Origin: CAYPPG01 sp964412555 | GTDB lineage: Bacteria > Hinthialibacterota > Hinthialibacteria > Hinthialibacterales > Hinthialibacteraceae | Length of the DNA: 64,000 nucleotides | Assembly (NCBI GenBank): GCA_964412555.1 | Contig: CAYPPG010000045.1 | Span: 1-64,000, forward strand | Reading direction: 5' to 3' | Shown: piece by piece, positions 18,072 through 25,900 of the stretch | Numbering within the stretch: position 1 is the stretch's first letter | How the letters are laid out: the number at the start of each line of letters is the position of its first letter | Made by a program: the position numbers and the translations under genes | Notes under the pieces: generated by a model | Database searches by the model: none | What the model was told of the DNA's origin: nothing | The model's input: only the letters and a program-made list of their open reading frames with translations

Positions 18072-19985
18072 TTATTTTTCTTGGATGTGGATATTGGTGA
18101 GACGGAGCATATTTTTCCGTTCACCGGTTTTCGGATCGAGTCCGTTGCGGAGGCCGAAACCGTATAATAATTCGCCTGGGGCGGCTTCGACGCTCCATGT
18201 ATAGCCGGAGTAGCGTTCCGCATGAACGCTGGTATGATCGGTCCAAGTTTTGCCTTGATCGGCGCTGAACATGATCTTGGCTCCCGGCCGGCCATAGCTG
18301 CAAGCCAGTAATCCGTTCGACATGATCACCAAGCAGGGATAGACGCCGTCGATTCCGCTTCGTTGCGGGGGAGTCCATGTCTGTCCGCCATCATGGCTGA
18401 AAAAGATGCAAAGGGGATTGTCTTTCCAGGCTTGGCTGTCGCTTCCGGAACGAATAGCGGCAATCAAGTGGTCAGTGCCGAGTTTGCGAAGTGAACCTTC
18501 GTTCCATCCTTCACTTCCCCAATTCGGTTCATAAGCGATGGTGAAATAGTATTTCCATGTACGGCCTTCGTCGACAGAGCGGCACAAGAAACTACGGCGA
18601 TAATTTTGGCCGTGAACCGGTGATTCTTTCGTGTCCGTGTCGAACCAACCACACATCAACGCCAAAAGGGATTTGTCCTTCAATTGCACGATCGAACGCA
18701 TATAAAGCGGGCCGGGATGAAAGGCATGCCCTTGGGAACCTACCGCTCGCGGGACATGAAACTCGCAATCGAACGGCCCCTCAATGGTTTTCCCACCGTC
18801 ATGGCTGATATAACGTTGCCCAATAAACACTCCTTCAACACCTTCTTTCGGGAATGTTCGATACGCCAGTCCCAGAACATCGCCGTTGGGGAATTCGAAT
18901 GTCATCATGGCCGAACGGCCGTGCTGTTCTCCCCATTTAAGGGAATCGTTTTTATATTCATGCCAGGTATATCCTTTATCATCCGAATATTTCCCATCGC
19001 TGATGATACGGCCATTGGATAATGCGATCATAGTGTTGAAATGGGTGCCTTCGTCAAAATAGCGATCCGGTTCGATGCGAATCGATAAATGATCGTAAGG
19101 GGCACGAACGGTTACAGCAAAATCACGATAATCGGAAACGGCGGGATTATAAGGCGCTTGCTTGGAGACGACGGGTTCAAGAGTCAAATTATGTACACCA
19201 TATGGCCAACCCTTTGTTGAAATTCTCAGCCGTAAACAGTCTTCCTTCGAATCAAGGTCTAGTTCTCCGTTATCTTGAATCGCCTTCGAATCTCCATAAT
19301 ATGCTTGTTTTTTTTCTGCATCAAATTGAAAACCGGGTAACGTTTCTTCGGGAGGAATCGTGTAGGGATGATGAAGAGACCAGGCATCGATGTAGGGAGA
19401 TTCGGTTTGTGTCATGATTTCAAACGGTTCGCCAGGCTCCACGATTTGTGGTTGAACGTGGAACGTGTGAAAGGCAGTTTGATCGTATACTTCTCCCCGT
19501 CCCAATGTCTTGATTGAAACACGTCCTTCTTGGACGGTTACGCGAAAATTCCGATGATCGACAATATGCGGGCCAGGAGCGGGGCGGTTGTGCGCAAACA
19601 TCGTGAAATAGTAGACTCCCTCTTTCCAGCCTTGTGTCGAGACTTTCAGAGCAAATTGATTTTTTTCGGGATTGAGATCAAGACTGCTGTTGTCCAGAAG
19701 ATGAACATCTTCGGCCCCTCCATAATAAGCCCGATTGTTGCTGTATAAATTGAAATTCGGCGGTGCCTCATTTTTCTTGACGGGATGAGAAATGCGCAGG
19801 ACGAAACTGCCGATTTTTGTGTCACCTTTGGCTTCCGCTTTGGCTTCAACTTGAAACGATTCACCCAATTTTGTAGAAGCCGGCTCGATATCAAAGGAAG
19901 TAATTTCGATTGTTTGGGCGAAAACATATGGAACAGCGAATACGATGACTGCGAAAAGATAAATGAAAAACGATTGGTATCTCAT
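18072..19985 (-). CDS. Secreted sialidase-like (BNR) protein with N-terminal Ig-like modules
   Basis: From the ATG at 19985 the protein is 637 residues; AAAGGA lies upstream and a clean signal peptide (MRYQSFF to FAQ) follows, so the longer frame up to 20138 is rejected. Residues of roughly 25-280 hold two related beta modules beginning with similar strands (EPASTKLGESFQVEAKAEA and VEPGEPFEIMTQTES). The rest is a propeller with four Asp boxes (SHDGGKT, SVDEGRTW, SHDGGQTW, SADQGKTW). This is the exo-alpha-sialidase-type fold, acting outside the cytoplasm; true sialidase activity is unproven. The upstream esterase ends 22 bp before it, so the two form an operon controlled by the palindrome at 20926. 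Confidence 0.82.
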   Translation of the reverse strand: MRYQSFFIYLFAVIVFAVPYVFAQTIEITSFDIEPASTKLGESFQVEAKAEAKGDTKIGSFVLRISHPVKKNEAPPNFNLYSNNRAYYGGAEDVHLLDNSSLDLNPEKNQFALKVSTQGWKEGVYYFTMFAHNRPAPGPHIVDHRNFRVTVQEGRVSIKTLGRGEVYDQTAFHTFHVQPQIVEPGEPFEIMTQTESPYIDAWSLHHPYTIPPEETLPGFQFDAEKKQAYYGDSKAIQDNGELDLDSKEDCLRLRISTKGWPYGVHNLTLEPVVSKQAPYNPAVSDYRDFAVTVRAPYDHLSIRIEPDRYFDEGTHFNTMIALSNGRIISDGKYSDDKGYTWHEYKNDSLKWGEQHGRSAMMTFEFPNGDVLGLAYRTFPKEGVEGVFIGQRYISHDGGKTIEGPFDCEFHVPRAVGSQGHAFHPGPLYMRSIVQLKDKSLLALMCGWFDTDTKESPVHGQNYRRSFLCRSVDEGRTWKYYFTIAYEPNWGSEGWNEGSLRKLGTDHLIAAIRSGSDSQAWKDNPLCIFFSHDGGQTWTPPQRSGIDGVYPCLVIMSNGLLACSYGRPGAKIMFSADQGKTWTDHTSVHAERYSGYTWSVEAAPGELLYGFGLRNGLDPKTGERKNMLRLTNIHIQEK

Positions 19986-20007
19986 GTTTTTTCCTTTATA
20001 GAAGTCT

Positions 20008-20883
20008 TTATTGGTATTTCGGAGCAAGAGAACAGGCGCTTTTTTCTGCGAAGACAGATTCGAAAAAATCGATGACACGCGGAAGTGATTCTTCCACGAT
20101 ATCAAAGGTATGCGCGCCTTCCAGCACGACGTATTCATGAGCGATGTTCAGCTCCGTCAATTTTTGATCGAAATTTTCATTCATGGTAAAGTCGAATGCC
20201 CGGTTGCCGGTAATGAGAAAGATATTCATCCCTTTCAGATTCGAAGCATGTGGCAGAGGATTAAACGATACTTGGGTCGATTCCGTCGATCCGAAGACAG
20301 AGGGAACGTTGTGGTTTTGTTCCGGTGGGAGTTCCGGATTAGGAAAATCGAGAAGCCCCAAGATTGCTGCGGCGGCGGTAAATTGTTGAGGATGGCGTTC
20401 GGCATAATGGACAGCCCCGAATCCGCCCATGGACCATCCGGTGATTCCACATTTTGACTTGCCGGAAACAAGATTCAATTCGCTTTTTGTAACGGTGATG
20501 ATTTCTTCGATGAACGTTTCGTATTTACTGAAATTCACGGCGGGACTGTCAATCCACCATCCTCCCTCACCATAGGGCATAATTGTAACAAACGGTGCTT
20601 GCAATAAATCCTCACGAGTTGTCTCAAAATCAGTCAGTGTAAAGTGATTTCGTCCCGCTCCGTGCAAAAGATAGACAACCGGCGAAGGTTCACCGCCCTC
20701 GGAATATGTCACAGGGAAAACTGCGGTAAAGGATGTAGTCTTATTCAAAGCAGGGCTGTCTATCCTGTAATGGACAATGCGATCATGGATATGACGGGAA
20801 TTGGTAATTTGCGGTTCCTGCGCATTTACTGCGATTCCCAACAGTCCTATTCCAATAAAAACGAAATATCGTATTGAATGCAT
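20008..20883 (-). CDS. Secreted esterase of the alpha/beta-hydrolase fold (COG0627/FrmB-like)
   Basis: Starting at the ATG at 20883 (GGAG upstream), the protein has 291 residues and a signal peptide ending after VNA near 20. The oxyanion segment LLHGAG (72-77), nucleophile Ser151 in GWSMGG and a late His in EGAHTFD (about 260) give the catalytic set of the putative-esterase family that includes feruloyl and acetyl esterases and S-formylglutathione hydrolase. Export and clustering with sialidase-like proteins favour removal of acyl groups from polysaccharides. It is the first gene of an operon with the downstream sialidase-like gene and its promoter carries one of four shared palindromes. Confidence 0.85.
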   Translation of the reverse strand: MHSIRYFVFIGIGLLGIAVNAQEPQITNSRHIHDRIVHYRIDSPALNKTTSFTAVFPVTYSEGGEPSPVVYLLHGAGRNHFTLTDFETTREDLLQAPFVTIMPYGEGGWWIDSPAVNFSKYETFIEEIITVTKSELNLVSGKSKCGITGWSMGGFGAVHYAERHPQQFTAAAAILGLLDFPNPELPPEQNHNVPSVFGSTESTQVSFNPLPHASNLKGMNIFLITGNRAFDFTMNENFDQKLTELNIAHEYVVLEGAHTFDIVEESLPRVIDFFESVFAEKSACSLAPKYQ

Positions 20884-20925
20884 GTTCAAAACTCCGTACA
20901 ATATTACCCAGCTCATAGTAATTGA

Positions 20926-20941
20926 TAGCATACCTATACTA
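20926..20941. promoter_or_regulatory. Candidate LacI-type operator, site D, with promoter of the esterase gene
   Basis: TAGCATAC-CTATACTA is a near-perfect 16-bp palindrome. On the minus strand a TTGACA lies at 20959-20954 and a 17-base spacer would put the -10 hexamer at 20936-20931, inside the palindrome. The esterase ATG is 43 bp further on. The arrangement fits repression by occlusion of the -10 region. Confidence 0.6.
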
Positions 20942-21014
20942 CATTAATATATGTGTCAAGTAAACGGTTTTATTCACCAAATGAGTAAGGATTTCACTTT
21001 TATCAGTATATATT

Positions 21015-21030
21015 TATAATACGTATGCTA
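21015..21030. promoter_or_regulatory. Candidate LacI-type operator, site A, on the aldolase promoter
   Basis: TATAATAC-GTATGCTA shares the ATACGTAT core of sites B and C. Its left part is a consensus TATAAT -10 element (21015-21020). A weak TTCACT -35 lies 16 bases upstream. The aldolase start is 26 bp downstream. Confidence 0.65.
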
Positions 21031-21056
21031 CCTTAAATTTTAGAAAAGGAATCGCT

Positions 21057-21851
21057 ATGCAAACCGAACGAACCAACCGTGTACTTTCAAATCTCCGCAA
21101 AGGAGAAGTTGTGCTCACATGCAGTCTGACACCGATTTGTTCCTCCAAAGTGGCCGAATTGATCGGTTTGATCGGCTTTGATTGTTTGTGGATTGATCGG
21201 GAGCACCAGGATTATTCCGATGAGGAAGTCTTCAATGCTTGTCTGGCTTGCCGAGCAACGGGGATGGAGCCAATGATTCGTATCCGGCGGGAAGGGCGGC
21301 ATTCTTGTTTCCGGGCATTCGAAGTGGGAGGAACGGGCTTGATGGTTCCGCATTGCATGAGTGCCGACGATGCCCGCAGCGTAGTACGTGACGCCAAATT
21401 TTATCCGGTCGGCTTGCGTGGATTGGATGGTGTGGAAGCCAACGCGCGATATGGACTTATGGGAGTGAAGGAATACATGGAATGGGCGAATCGGGAAACG
21501 TTTGTCGTTGTCCAAATCGAAGATCGTGAAGCCGTGGAAGATATCGAAGCGATCGCAGCCGTCGAGGGAATCGATATCCTGTTCATCGGCCCCGGGGATT
21601 TAAGCCAGAGTTACGGTTGTCCCGGGGATATCCACCATCCGGACATCCAAAACACTTATAAGCGAGTTGCACAAGCAGCGGAGAAGAATGGGAAGTGGTG
21701 GGGAGCGCCAGGGGGAAGCGTAGAGAATGCAAGCCGTCTCATTTCCATGGGGGCACGCTTTATCAACGTGACCTCACTGAGTACCGTGATGAGGAACGGA
21801 TTTACTTCAGCGTACGAAACGTTCAATGAACTTCGCAATCAACAAAAATAA
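21057..21851 (+). CDS. HpcH/HpaI-family aldolase (2-keto-3-deoxy acid aldolase)
   Basis: This 264-residue class II pyruvate aldolase should cleave a 2-keto-3-deoxy sugar acid to pyruvate and an aldehyde, with a divalent metal. Seen are the catalytic His50 in IDREHQDY, Arg residues in RIRREG near 75-78, and the metal ligands Glu155 (VQIED) and Asp181 (GPGDLSQSYG). It most resembles the 2-dehydro-3-deoxyglucarate / 2-keto-3-deoxy-rhamnonate aldolase branch, but the substrate cannot be fixed. AAAAGGA precedes the ATG. Its promoter carries an operator-like palindrome, linking this cytoplasmic step to the secreted glycan enzymes of the cluster. It is convergent with the second sialidase-like gene. 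Confidence 0.9.
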   Translation: MQTERTNRVLSNLRKGEVVLTCSLTPICSSKVAELIGLIGFDCLWIDREHQDYSDEEVFNACLACRATGMEPMIRIRREGRHSCFRAFEVGGTGLMVPHCMSADDARSVVRDAKFYPVGLRGLDGVEANARYGLMGVKEYMEWANRETFVVVQIEDREAVEDIEAIAAVEGIDILFIGPGDLSQSYGCPGDIHHPDIQNTYKRVAQAAEKNGKWWGAPGGSVENASRLISMGARFINVTSLSTVMRNGFTSAYETFNELRNQQK

Positions 21852-21862
21852 CATGTCCAATG

Positions 21863-23497
21863 TTACTCGTTTGAATGCAATTCAATCCTGTAAATGGCGA
21901 TATTCGCCCGCTGTACGACTATCCCTTCCGGTTTTAAAGAATCGACATCCAGAATCAACTGCGGTTCATTATCGATGCTGAAGATCCAATCCTTATTCTC
22001 TTTTTTTAACTGCAAACAGTGTACAGCTCCGTCGTCATAATAGTCACTTTCGATGGTCTGTTCAGTCAGCACCGTTTCTGTGTCATTTTGTATTTCGATC
22101 CAGCGAACAGCATTGTATGGCCATTCTCTTCTGGTGGGTGAAGTTCCCATTTGGTATTGTACAGCAAAGTCACTCTGATCTTCATCACTCAGGACAAAAC
22201 CGATGCGGTTTGGAGGATTGCCAAAGAGACCCGTAAATCGATAATCCACAGAAACCGCATGGACATCTTTCTCTTCTGGCCAATAAAGAAAGGCTTGCTC
22301 CGCACTCGGATTTCGTTGATGGAGAGTATTTACTTTCGGTTGAGAAAAAGCAGCAGTAGAGGTCGTTACGAAATATATGGTGCCACCCGTGGGAGCCGAT
22401 GAGGTTTCGTACAAGGTTGTACCAATGGTATTTGCGTCGATCAAGGTACTGGCGGGATACGATCGATCTCCGTAGCCATAGGTTGCATCGAACACATCGA
22501 GGCTGTTCTCGACATCCCATGTTTCTCCTTCATCCCGGGAAACACAGAGCCGTTCATTTCGCCGCTCACGGAAAGAGAAGGAAGCGACGAGCCATCCATT
22601 GGGAAGAGTCATAATATCGGCCGGAGTAAATTGGGAAGGAATCTCGGTCAGTTTCGGCTCACTCCATGTTTTCCCCAAGTCAAACGATTCGATCTGCCAA
22701 AGCGCCGGATCACTGGGTGAACGGATGAGAGCAACCAGTTTCCCGCTTTTTGCCATGGTAACGCACACTTCATCCGCATAATTCCGTTTTCCGCGTTCGG
22801 TGGCGCGAATTTCTTGAAACTCACCGGTTTGGGGATCGTAAATTGTAAAATAGGTCGCTGTTCGCGGACCGTGATCGGCGTCCGACCAGGGAAACAACCA
22901 TTTGCCGTTCCCGAGATCGATTCCGGGGCTACGGGTGTGGACATTTTCGAGCGTCGTGATTTTTCGTGCTTCCGACCAGGTTCTCCCATGATCGCTGCTG
23001 GTGATCAGCCATGCCCAGTGATGCTTACGATTGAGATATTTATCCCATATCACACAGAGCGTTCCATCGTTCATCCGTGAAATCGTTGCATTGCGGTCGT
23101 CATAATTGGGATCATCGTAGACAAGAACCGGTTCTTGCCACGTACAGCCATTATCAGACGAACGTACCATCATGATCCGGCCGTCCTCCGCTTTTCCACT
23201 GGCATGATGAAGACCTTCGCGATAGACAATGAGCACATCGCCTTCCTCTGTTGTACAAATGCCGGGAAAAGCCACATGCATCGATGATTTGACTGCACGA
23301 TGAACATTGGGATTGGGTTGCGGAACAATCAATGGATCCACGCTCCAATCTCCACCCTCTACGCGCCAATCCTGAGGAAGTGTATCGACGCGGCCTTTCT
23401 CAAAATCTAAAATGGTTTTATGCAATTCTGATGAAGTAACGGAAAGAACTGCGAAAAGGAAAGCGAATGGAATAAGAGAATAGATACTTTTTTTCAT
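21863..23497 (-). CDS. Secreted sialidase-like (BNR) protein with C-terminal LamG-like domain
   Basis: The preferred ATG at 23497 gives 544 residues and a signal peptide (MKKSIYSLIPFAF onward). The central region is a six-bladed sialidase-type propeller: FPGICTTEEGDVLIVYRE near the front, then Asp boxes SSDNGCTW, SSDHGRTW, SFDLGKTW and SRDEGETW. The N-terminal strip mentioning DFEKG and the region after about residue 395 (YWPEEKDVHAVSVDYRF to VQRANIAIYRIEL) look like a concanavalin/LamG-type jelly roll split around the propeller. It is probably a secreted glycan-active protein. It follows the pseudopilin gene by 31 bp and should be co-transcribed with it. The longer frame starting at 23545 would overlap that gene and is not preferred. 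Confidence 0.82.
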   Translation of the reverse strand: MKKSIYSLIPFAFLFAVLSVTSSELHKTILDFEKGRVDTLPQDWRVEGGDWSVDPLIVPQPNPNVHRAVKSSMHVAFPGICTTEEGDVLIVYREGLHHASGKAEDGRIMMVRSSDNGCTWQEPVLVYDDPNYDDRNATISRMNDGTLCVIWDKYLNRKHHWAWLITSSDHGRTWSEARKITTLENVHTRSPGIDLGNGKWLFPWSDADHGPRTATYFTIYDPQTGEFQEIRATERGKRNYADEVCVTMAKSGKLVALIRSPSDPALWQIESFDLGKTWSEPKLTEIPSQFTPADIMTLPNGWLVASFSFRERRNERLCVSRDEGETWDVENSLDVFDATYGYGDRSYPASTLIDANTIGTTLYETSSAPTGGTIYFVTTSTAAFSQPKVNTLHQRNPSAEQAFLYWPEEKDVHAVSVDYRFTGLFGNPPNRIGFVLSDEDQSDFAVQYQMGTSPTRREWPYNAVRWIEIQNDTETVLTEQTIESDYYDDGAVHCLQLKKENKDWIFSIDNEPQLILDVDSLKPEGIVVQRANIAIYRIELHSNE

Positions 23498-23528
23498 GAT
23501 GAATTCGATTCTTGACTCAAAAATAGCA

Positions 23529-24077
23529 TTAGGGACCAATGACATAAATGTCGCCGATGCTTACGAGACCATTGGAAGGGTCGTATTCCATATGAATACC
23601 GAGAGCGCCTTCAGCGGTGCTGGGTTCATACAAGCCGTTCGGCGCGGCTCCTAACAAAATAAAAGTCCCCTTTGCATCGCGAACACGCGGCATATGCGAG
23701 AATTGACCTTTGTTGCGCTTATCATCCGCGGTCTCGACCGGCCAATAGGGGTAGATATCGCCATCACGTGTCGTCAAATCCCGTGGACGAAAAGGATCAT
23801 AGGGGATGGAAGACATATATGCAACCGGTGTTGTCAGTCGAATCAATCGGGTCATTCGTCCGGAAATACCGGGAGAATAAGGGGGATATTCATTGTGGTC
23901 TATTTGATATTGCGCCAATGCCATTTTAATCGCTCGCATATCCGCTTCGCTACGGGCGATCTTCGCCCGGATTTGCGCATTCAAAAAGTTCGGCACGGCA
24001 ATTGAGGCTAAAATCCCGATAATGGCAACCACAATCAATAATTCAATGAGTGTAAAAGCCTTTTTTTTCTGTTTCAT
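23529..24077 (-). CDS. Type II secretion pseudopilin-like protein
   Basis: The 182-residue protein has a short basic leader (MKQKKKA) followed by the prepilin peptidase site and N-terminal helix FTLIELLIVVAIIGILASIA, with the conserved Glu at mature position 5. The processing residue before Phe is Ala, not the usual Gly. The soluble domain (after residue 45) resembles GspG-like pseudopilins with QYQIDHNEYPP, then PYWPVETAD and the closing YVIGP. Such proteins form pilus-like secretion pistons or act as surface minor pilins. GGAG precedes the ATG. Being first in an operon with a secreted sialidase-like gene suggests a dedicated export or surface role. Candidate promoter and operator are at 24121-24162. 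Confidence 0.85.
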   Translation of the reverse strand: MKQKKKAFTLIELLIVVAIIGILASIAVPNFLNAQIRAKIARSEADMRAIKMALAQYQIDHNEYPPYSPGISGRMTRLIRLTTPVAYMSSIPYDPFRPRDLTTRDGDIYPYWPVETADDKRNKGQFSHMPRVRDAKGTFILLGAAPNGLYEPSTAEGALGIHMEYDPSNGLVSIGDIYVIGP

Positions 24078-24120
24078 TGCGATACTCCAAGAGCATTTTC
24101 GTGCTGAAAACTCACTAATT

Positions 24121-24162
24121 TAGAATACGTATACATTATCAAATTTTCTACGGTTCTGTCAA
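24121..24162 (-). promoter_or_regulatory. Promoter of the pseudopilin operon with operator site C
   Basis: Read on the minus strand, TTGACA (24162-24157), 16 bases, GATAAT (24140-24135), followed directly by the palindrome TAGAATAC-GTATACAT (plus-strand 24121-24136). The palindrome overlaps the -10 and probable start point. Confidence 0.7.
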
Positions 24163-24250
24163 GCATACATTTCAATTTTGCTCAAATCAAGAGAAAAACA
24201 CAAAAATACACCTTTTTCTCTTCCCGAAATTCTTTCTCTTGTTTCCCGTA

Positions 24251-24290
24251 TTGACAGAATGATAAATCCATGTTTATAATACGTATACTA
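24251..24290 (+). promoter_or_regulatory. Consensus sigma-70 promoter with operator site B
   Basis: TTGACA (24251-24256), 18 bases, TATAAT (24275-24280): both hexamers are perfect. The palindrome TATAATAC-GTATACTA (24275-24290) starts with the -10 itself. The gene starts at 24344. This is the strongest promoter-like sequence in the window, and its overlap with the palindrome indicates repressor control. Confidence 0.8.
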
Positions 24291-24343
24291 CATGGATATC
24301 TTGAGAAGAAATCCAAAATTTACTAAAGAGAGGGGAAAAGATT

Positions 24344-25816
24344 ATGAGACGAATCTCCATTTTCGCTCTGCTAGTATTCATGAGTGCTTTGACAGTACCT
24401 ATCGGGTGGACACAGGAATGGCGGGAAGTATACAAAGAAGATTTTGAATCGGTGGCCATCGGAGAGAAACCGGAAGGCTGGACCGGTGGAGTAGGCGACG
24501 ATACGGATGGAGCGGCTATCTTTTGGTATGTCAGCGATTTCGTCGGCTATGACAATGAGCCGGAAGACACAACACACAATCTGTCCATCGGTGACAACAG
24601 CGAAGAAGGCAATGCGATTATTGCCGTTCCCTTCCCTGCCCAAACAGAAAATTTCAAGTTGACCATTTATGTGGGTAACAATCGTCCCGGCAGTTCGTTT
24701 TTGCGTATTGCATTGGGTGATTCGGAAGACGAGGGACTGGACAATGGCGGCCGGCTGGGCATCGGCTACTTGAATTTGAATATGAATACCACGAATGGTT
24801 TAACACCGAATTTCAACAGCACTCGTGATGGAATGACCGTTCCACACAGCAATGCGGCGATGCACAAAATTGAATACGTCGTGGTGCGCAACGAAGACGA
24901 TACAGCGTATGATCTGATGTCAGTCTATATTGATGATTTACAGGTTCTTCCTCCTTTTACAACGGAAAATCCTCGTACGCAAATCAATTTGATGTATCTC
25001 ATTACCAGCACTGGCGGCACCAATGTCGATTTAAGTATCGACGATATCACGGTTGAAGTTGGCGGCGAAGGATTCGAAGCGCCACCGGATTTGGAATTCA
25101 CGGCGCAATCGGTCGTTTCCGAAGAAACGTTTGAAGAAGTGGCGTTAGGTGAAGTACCGGAAGGTTGGGTGCCGGGTGACGGCGATGACTCCGACGGAAG
25201 TACCGTTGTTTGGGGAGTTTCCGATTATACCGATTTCAACGGCTTACCCGATGGTTCAGCAAAAACCTTGTATCTTCAAGATGAATTCGATAGCGGCAAC
25301 ATCATTGCCGAAGCGTATTTCGATCCACAAGACGAACCAATACGATTAAGTTTTTATGTCGGCACGACAGAATTAAGCACGGGTGATGAAAATGACGACA
25401 CGGTTCGTGTGGCAATGGGGTACAGTGCGGAAGGCGCGATCGCTTCCAGTGGAATGGACGGCATAGGCTATATGGATGTTACTTTTCGCTCTCAAGACGG
25501 CAATTTGAAATTGGATTTCAATAACAATGAACATCCCTCTTTGTTCAGTATCCCGCATGAAGACGGCCAGATGCACTTTGTCGAATATATCGTTTTCCGC
25601 GATGCGGACGATACGATGTATGAAATGAGAAAAGCGTATATTGATGGAGAAGAGGCTTATCCGCTTTCACTCGTGGAATTCCAACGGACAAGTGTGGATA
25701 TGATGCGTTTCATCACCTACACCGGTGGATTTCATCATATTTATCTCGATAACGTTACCGTAGAGATAGGAACTCAAGAAGAAGTGACCGATGTTCGGTT
25801 GTGGGAATTGTATTAG
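24344..25816 (+). CDS. Secreted acidic protein with two tandem copies of one domain and C-terminal W-x-x-Y tag
   Basis: The 490-residue protein has a signal peptide (about 1-23) and two homologous halves. Copy A covers about 29-245 and copy B about 262-476, each opening with (D/T)FE-x-V-A-x-GE-x-PEGW, then GDD-(T/S)-DG, W-x-VSD, and each closing with a strand of the type IDDITVEV / LDNVTVEI. The pattern suggests a jelly-roll of the carbohydrate-binding or LamG type, but I do not recognise a named family. It is strongly acidic. The end reads EEVTDVRLWELY, which shares Asp-hydrophobic-x-x-Trp-x-x-Tyr with two other secreted proteins here. It is driven by a consensus promoter overlapped by the LacI-type palindrome, so it is likely induced with the glycan genes. 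Confidence 0.75.
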   Translation: MRRISIFALLVFMSALTVPIGWTQEWREVYKEDFESVAIGEKPEGWTGGVGDDTDGAAIFWYVSDFVGYDNEPEDTTHNLSIGDNSEEGNAIIAVPFPAQTENFKLTIYVGNNRPGSSFLRIALGDSEDEGLDNGGRLGIGYLNLNMNTTNGLTPNFNSTRDGMTVPHSNAAMHKIEYVVVRNEDDTAYDLMSVYIDDLQVLPPFTTENPRTQINLMYLITSTGGTNVDLSIDDITVEVGGEGFEAPPDLEFTAQSVVSEETFEEVALGEVPEGWVPGDGDDSDGSTVVWGVSDYTDFNGLPDGSAKTLYLQDEFDSGNIIAEAYFDPQDEPIRLSFYVGTTELSTGDENDDTVRVAMGYSAEGAIASSGMDGIGYMDVTFRSQDGNLKLDFNNNEHPSLFSIPHEDGQMHFVEYIVFRDADDTMYEMRKAYIDGEEAYPLSLVEFQRTSVDMMRFITYTGGFHHIYLDNVTVEIGTQEEVTDVRLWELY

Positions 25817-25829
25817 GGAGAAATAACCG

Positions 25830-25891
25830 TTGTGGTGCGGACCTCCGGTCTGCACAATTCATGATGTGCAGACCGGAGGTCCGCACCACAA
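25830..25891. terminator. Perfect 27-bp inverted repeat, bidirectional terminator
   Basis: The arms 25830-25856 and 25865-25891 are perfect reverse complements around an 8-base loop (ATTCATGA). Each arm is itself an imperfect palindrome around GGACCTCCGGTC. T-rich sequence follows on the plus side. It lies between the convergent ends of the secreted protein gene (25816) and the LacI gene (25901), so a bidirectional terminator is likely. It shares its TGTGGTGCGGAC edge with the hairpin at 3140-3160. Confidence 0.8.
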
Positions 25892-25900
25892 TTTTTCTTT

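Noticed and set aside
18072..23497. Calling both BNR proteins true sialidases
   Set aside because: Asp boxes mark the fold, but the Arg triad and Tyr/Glu pair could not be assigned with certainty.
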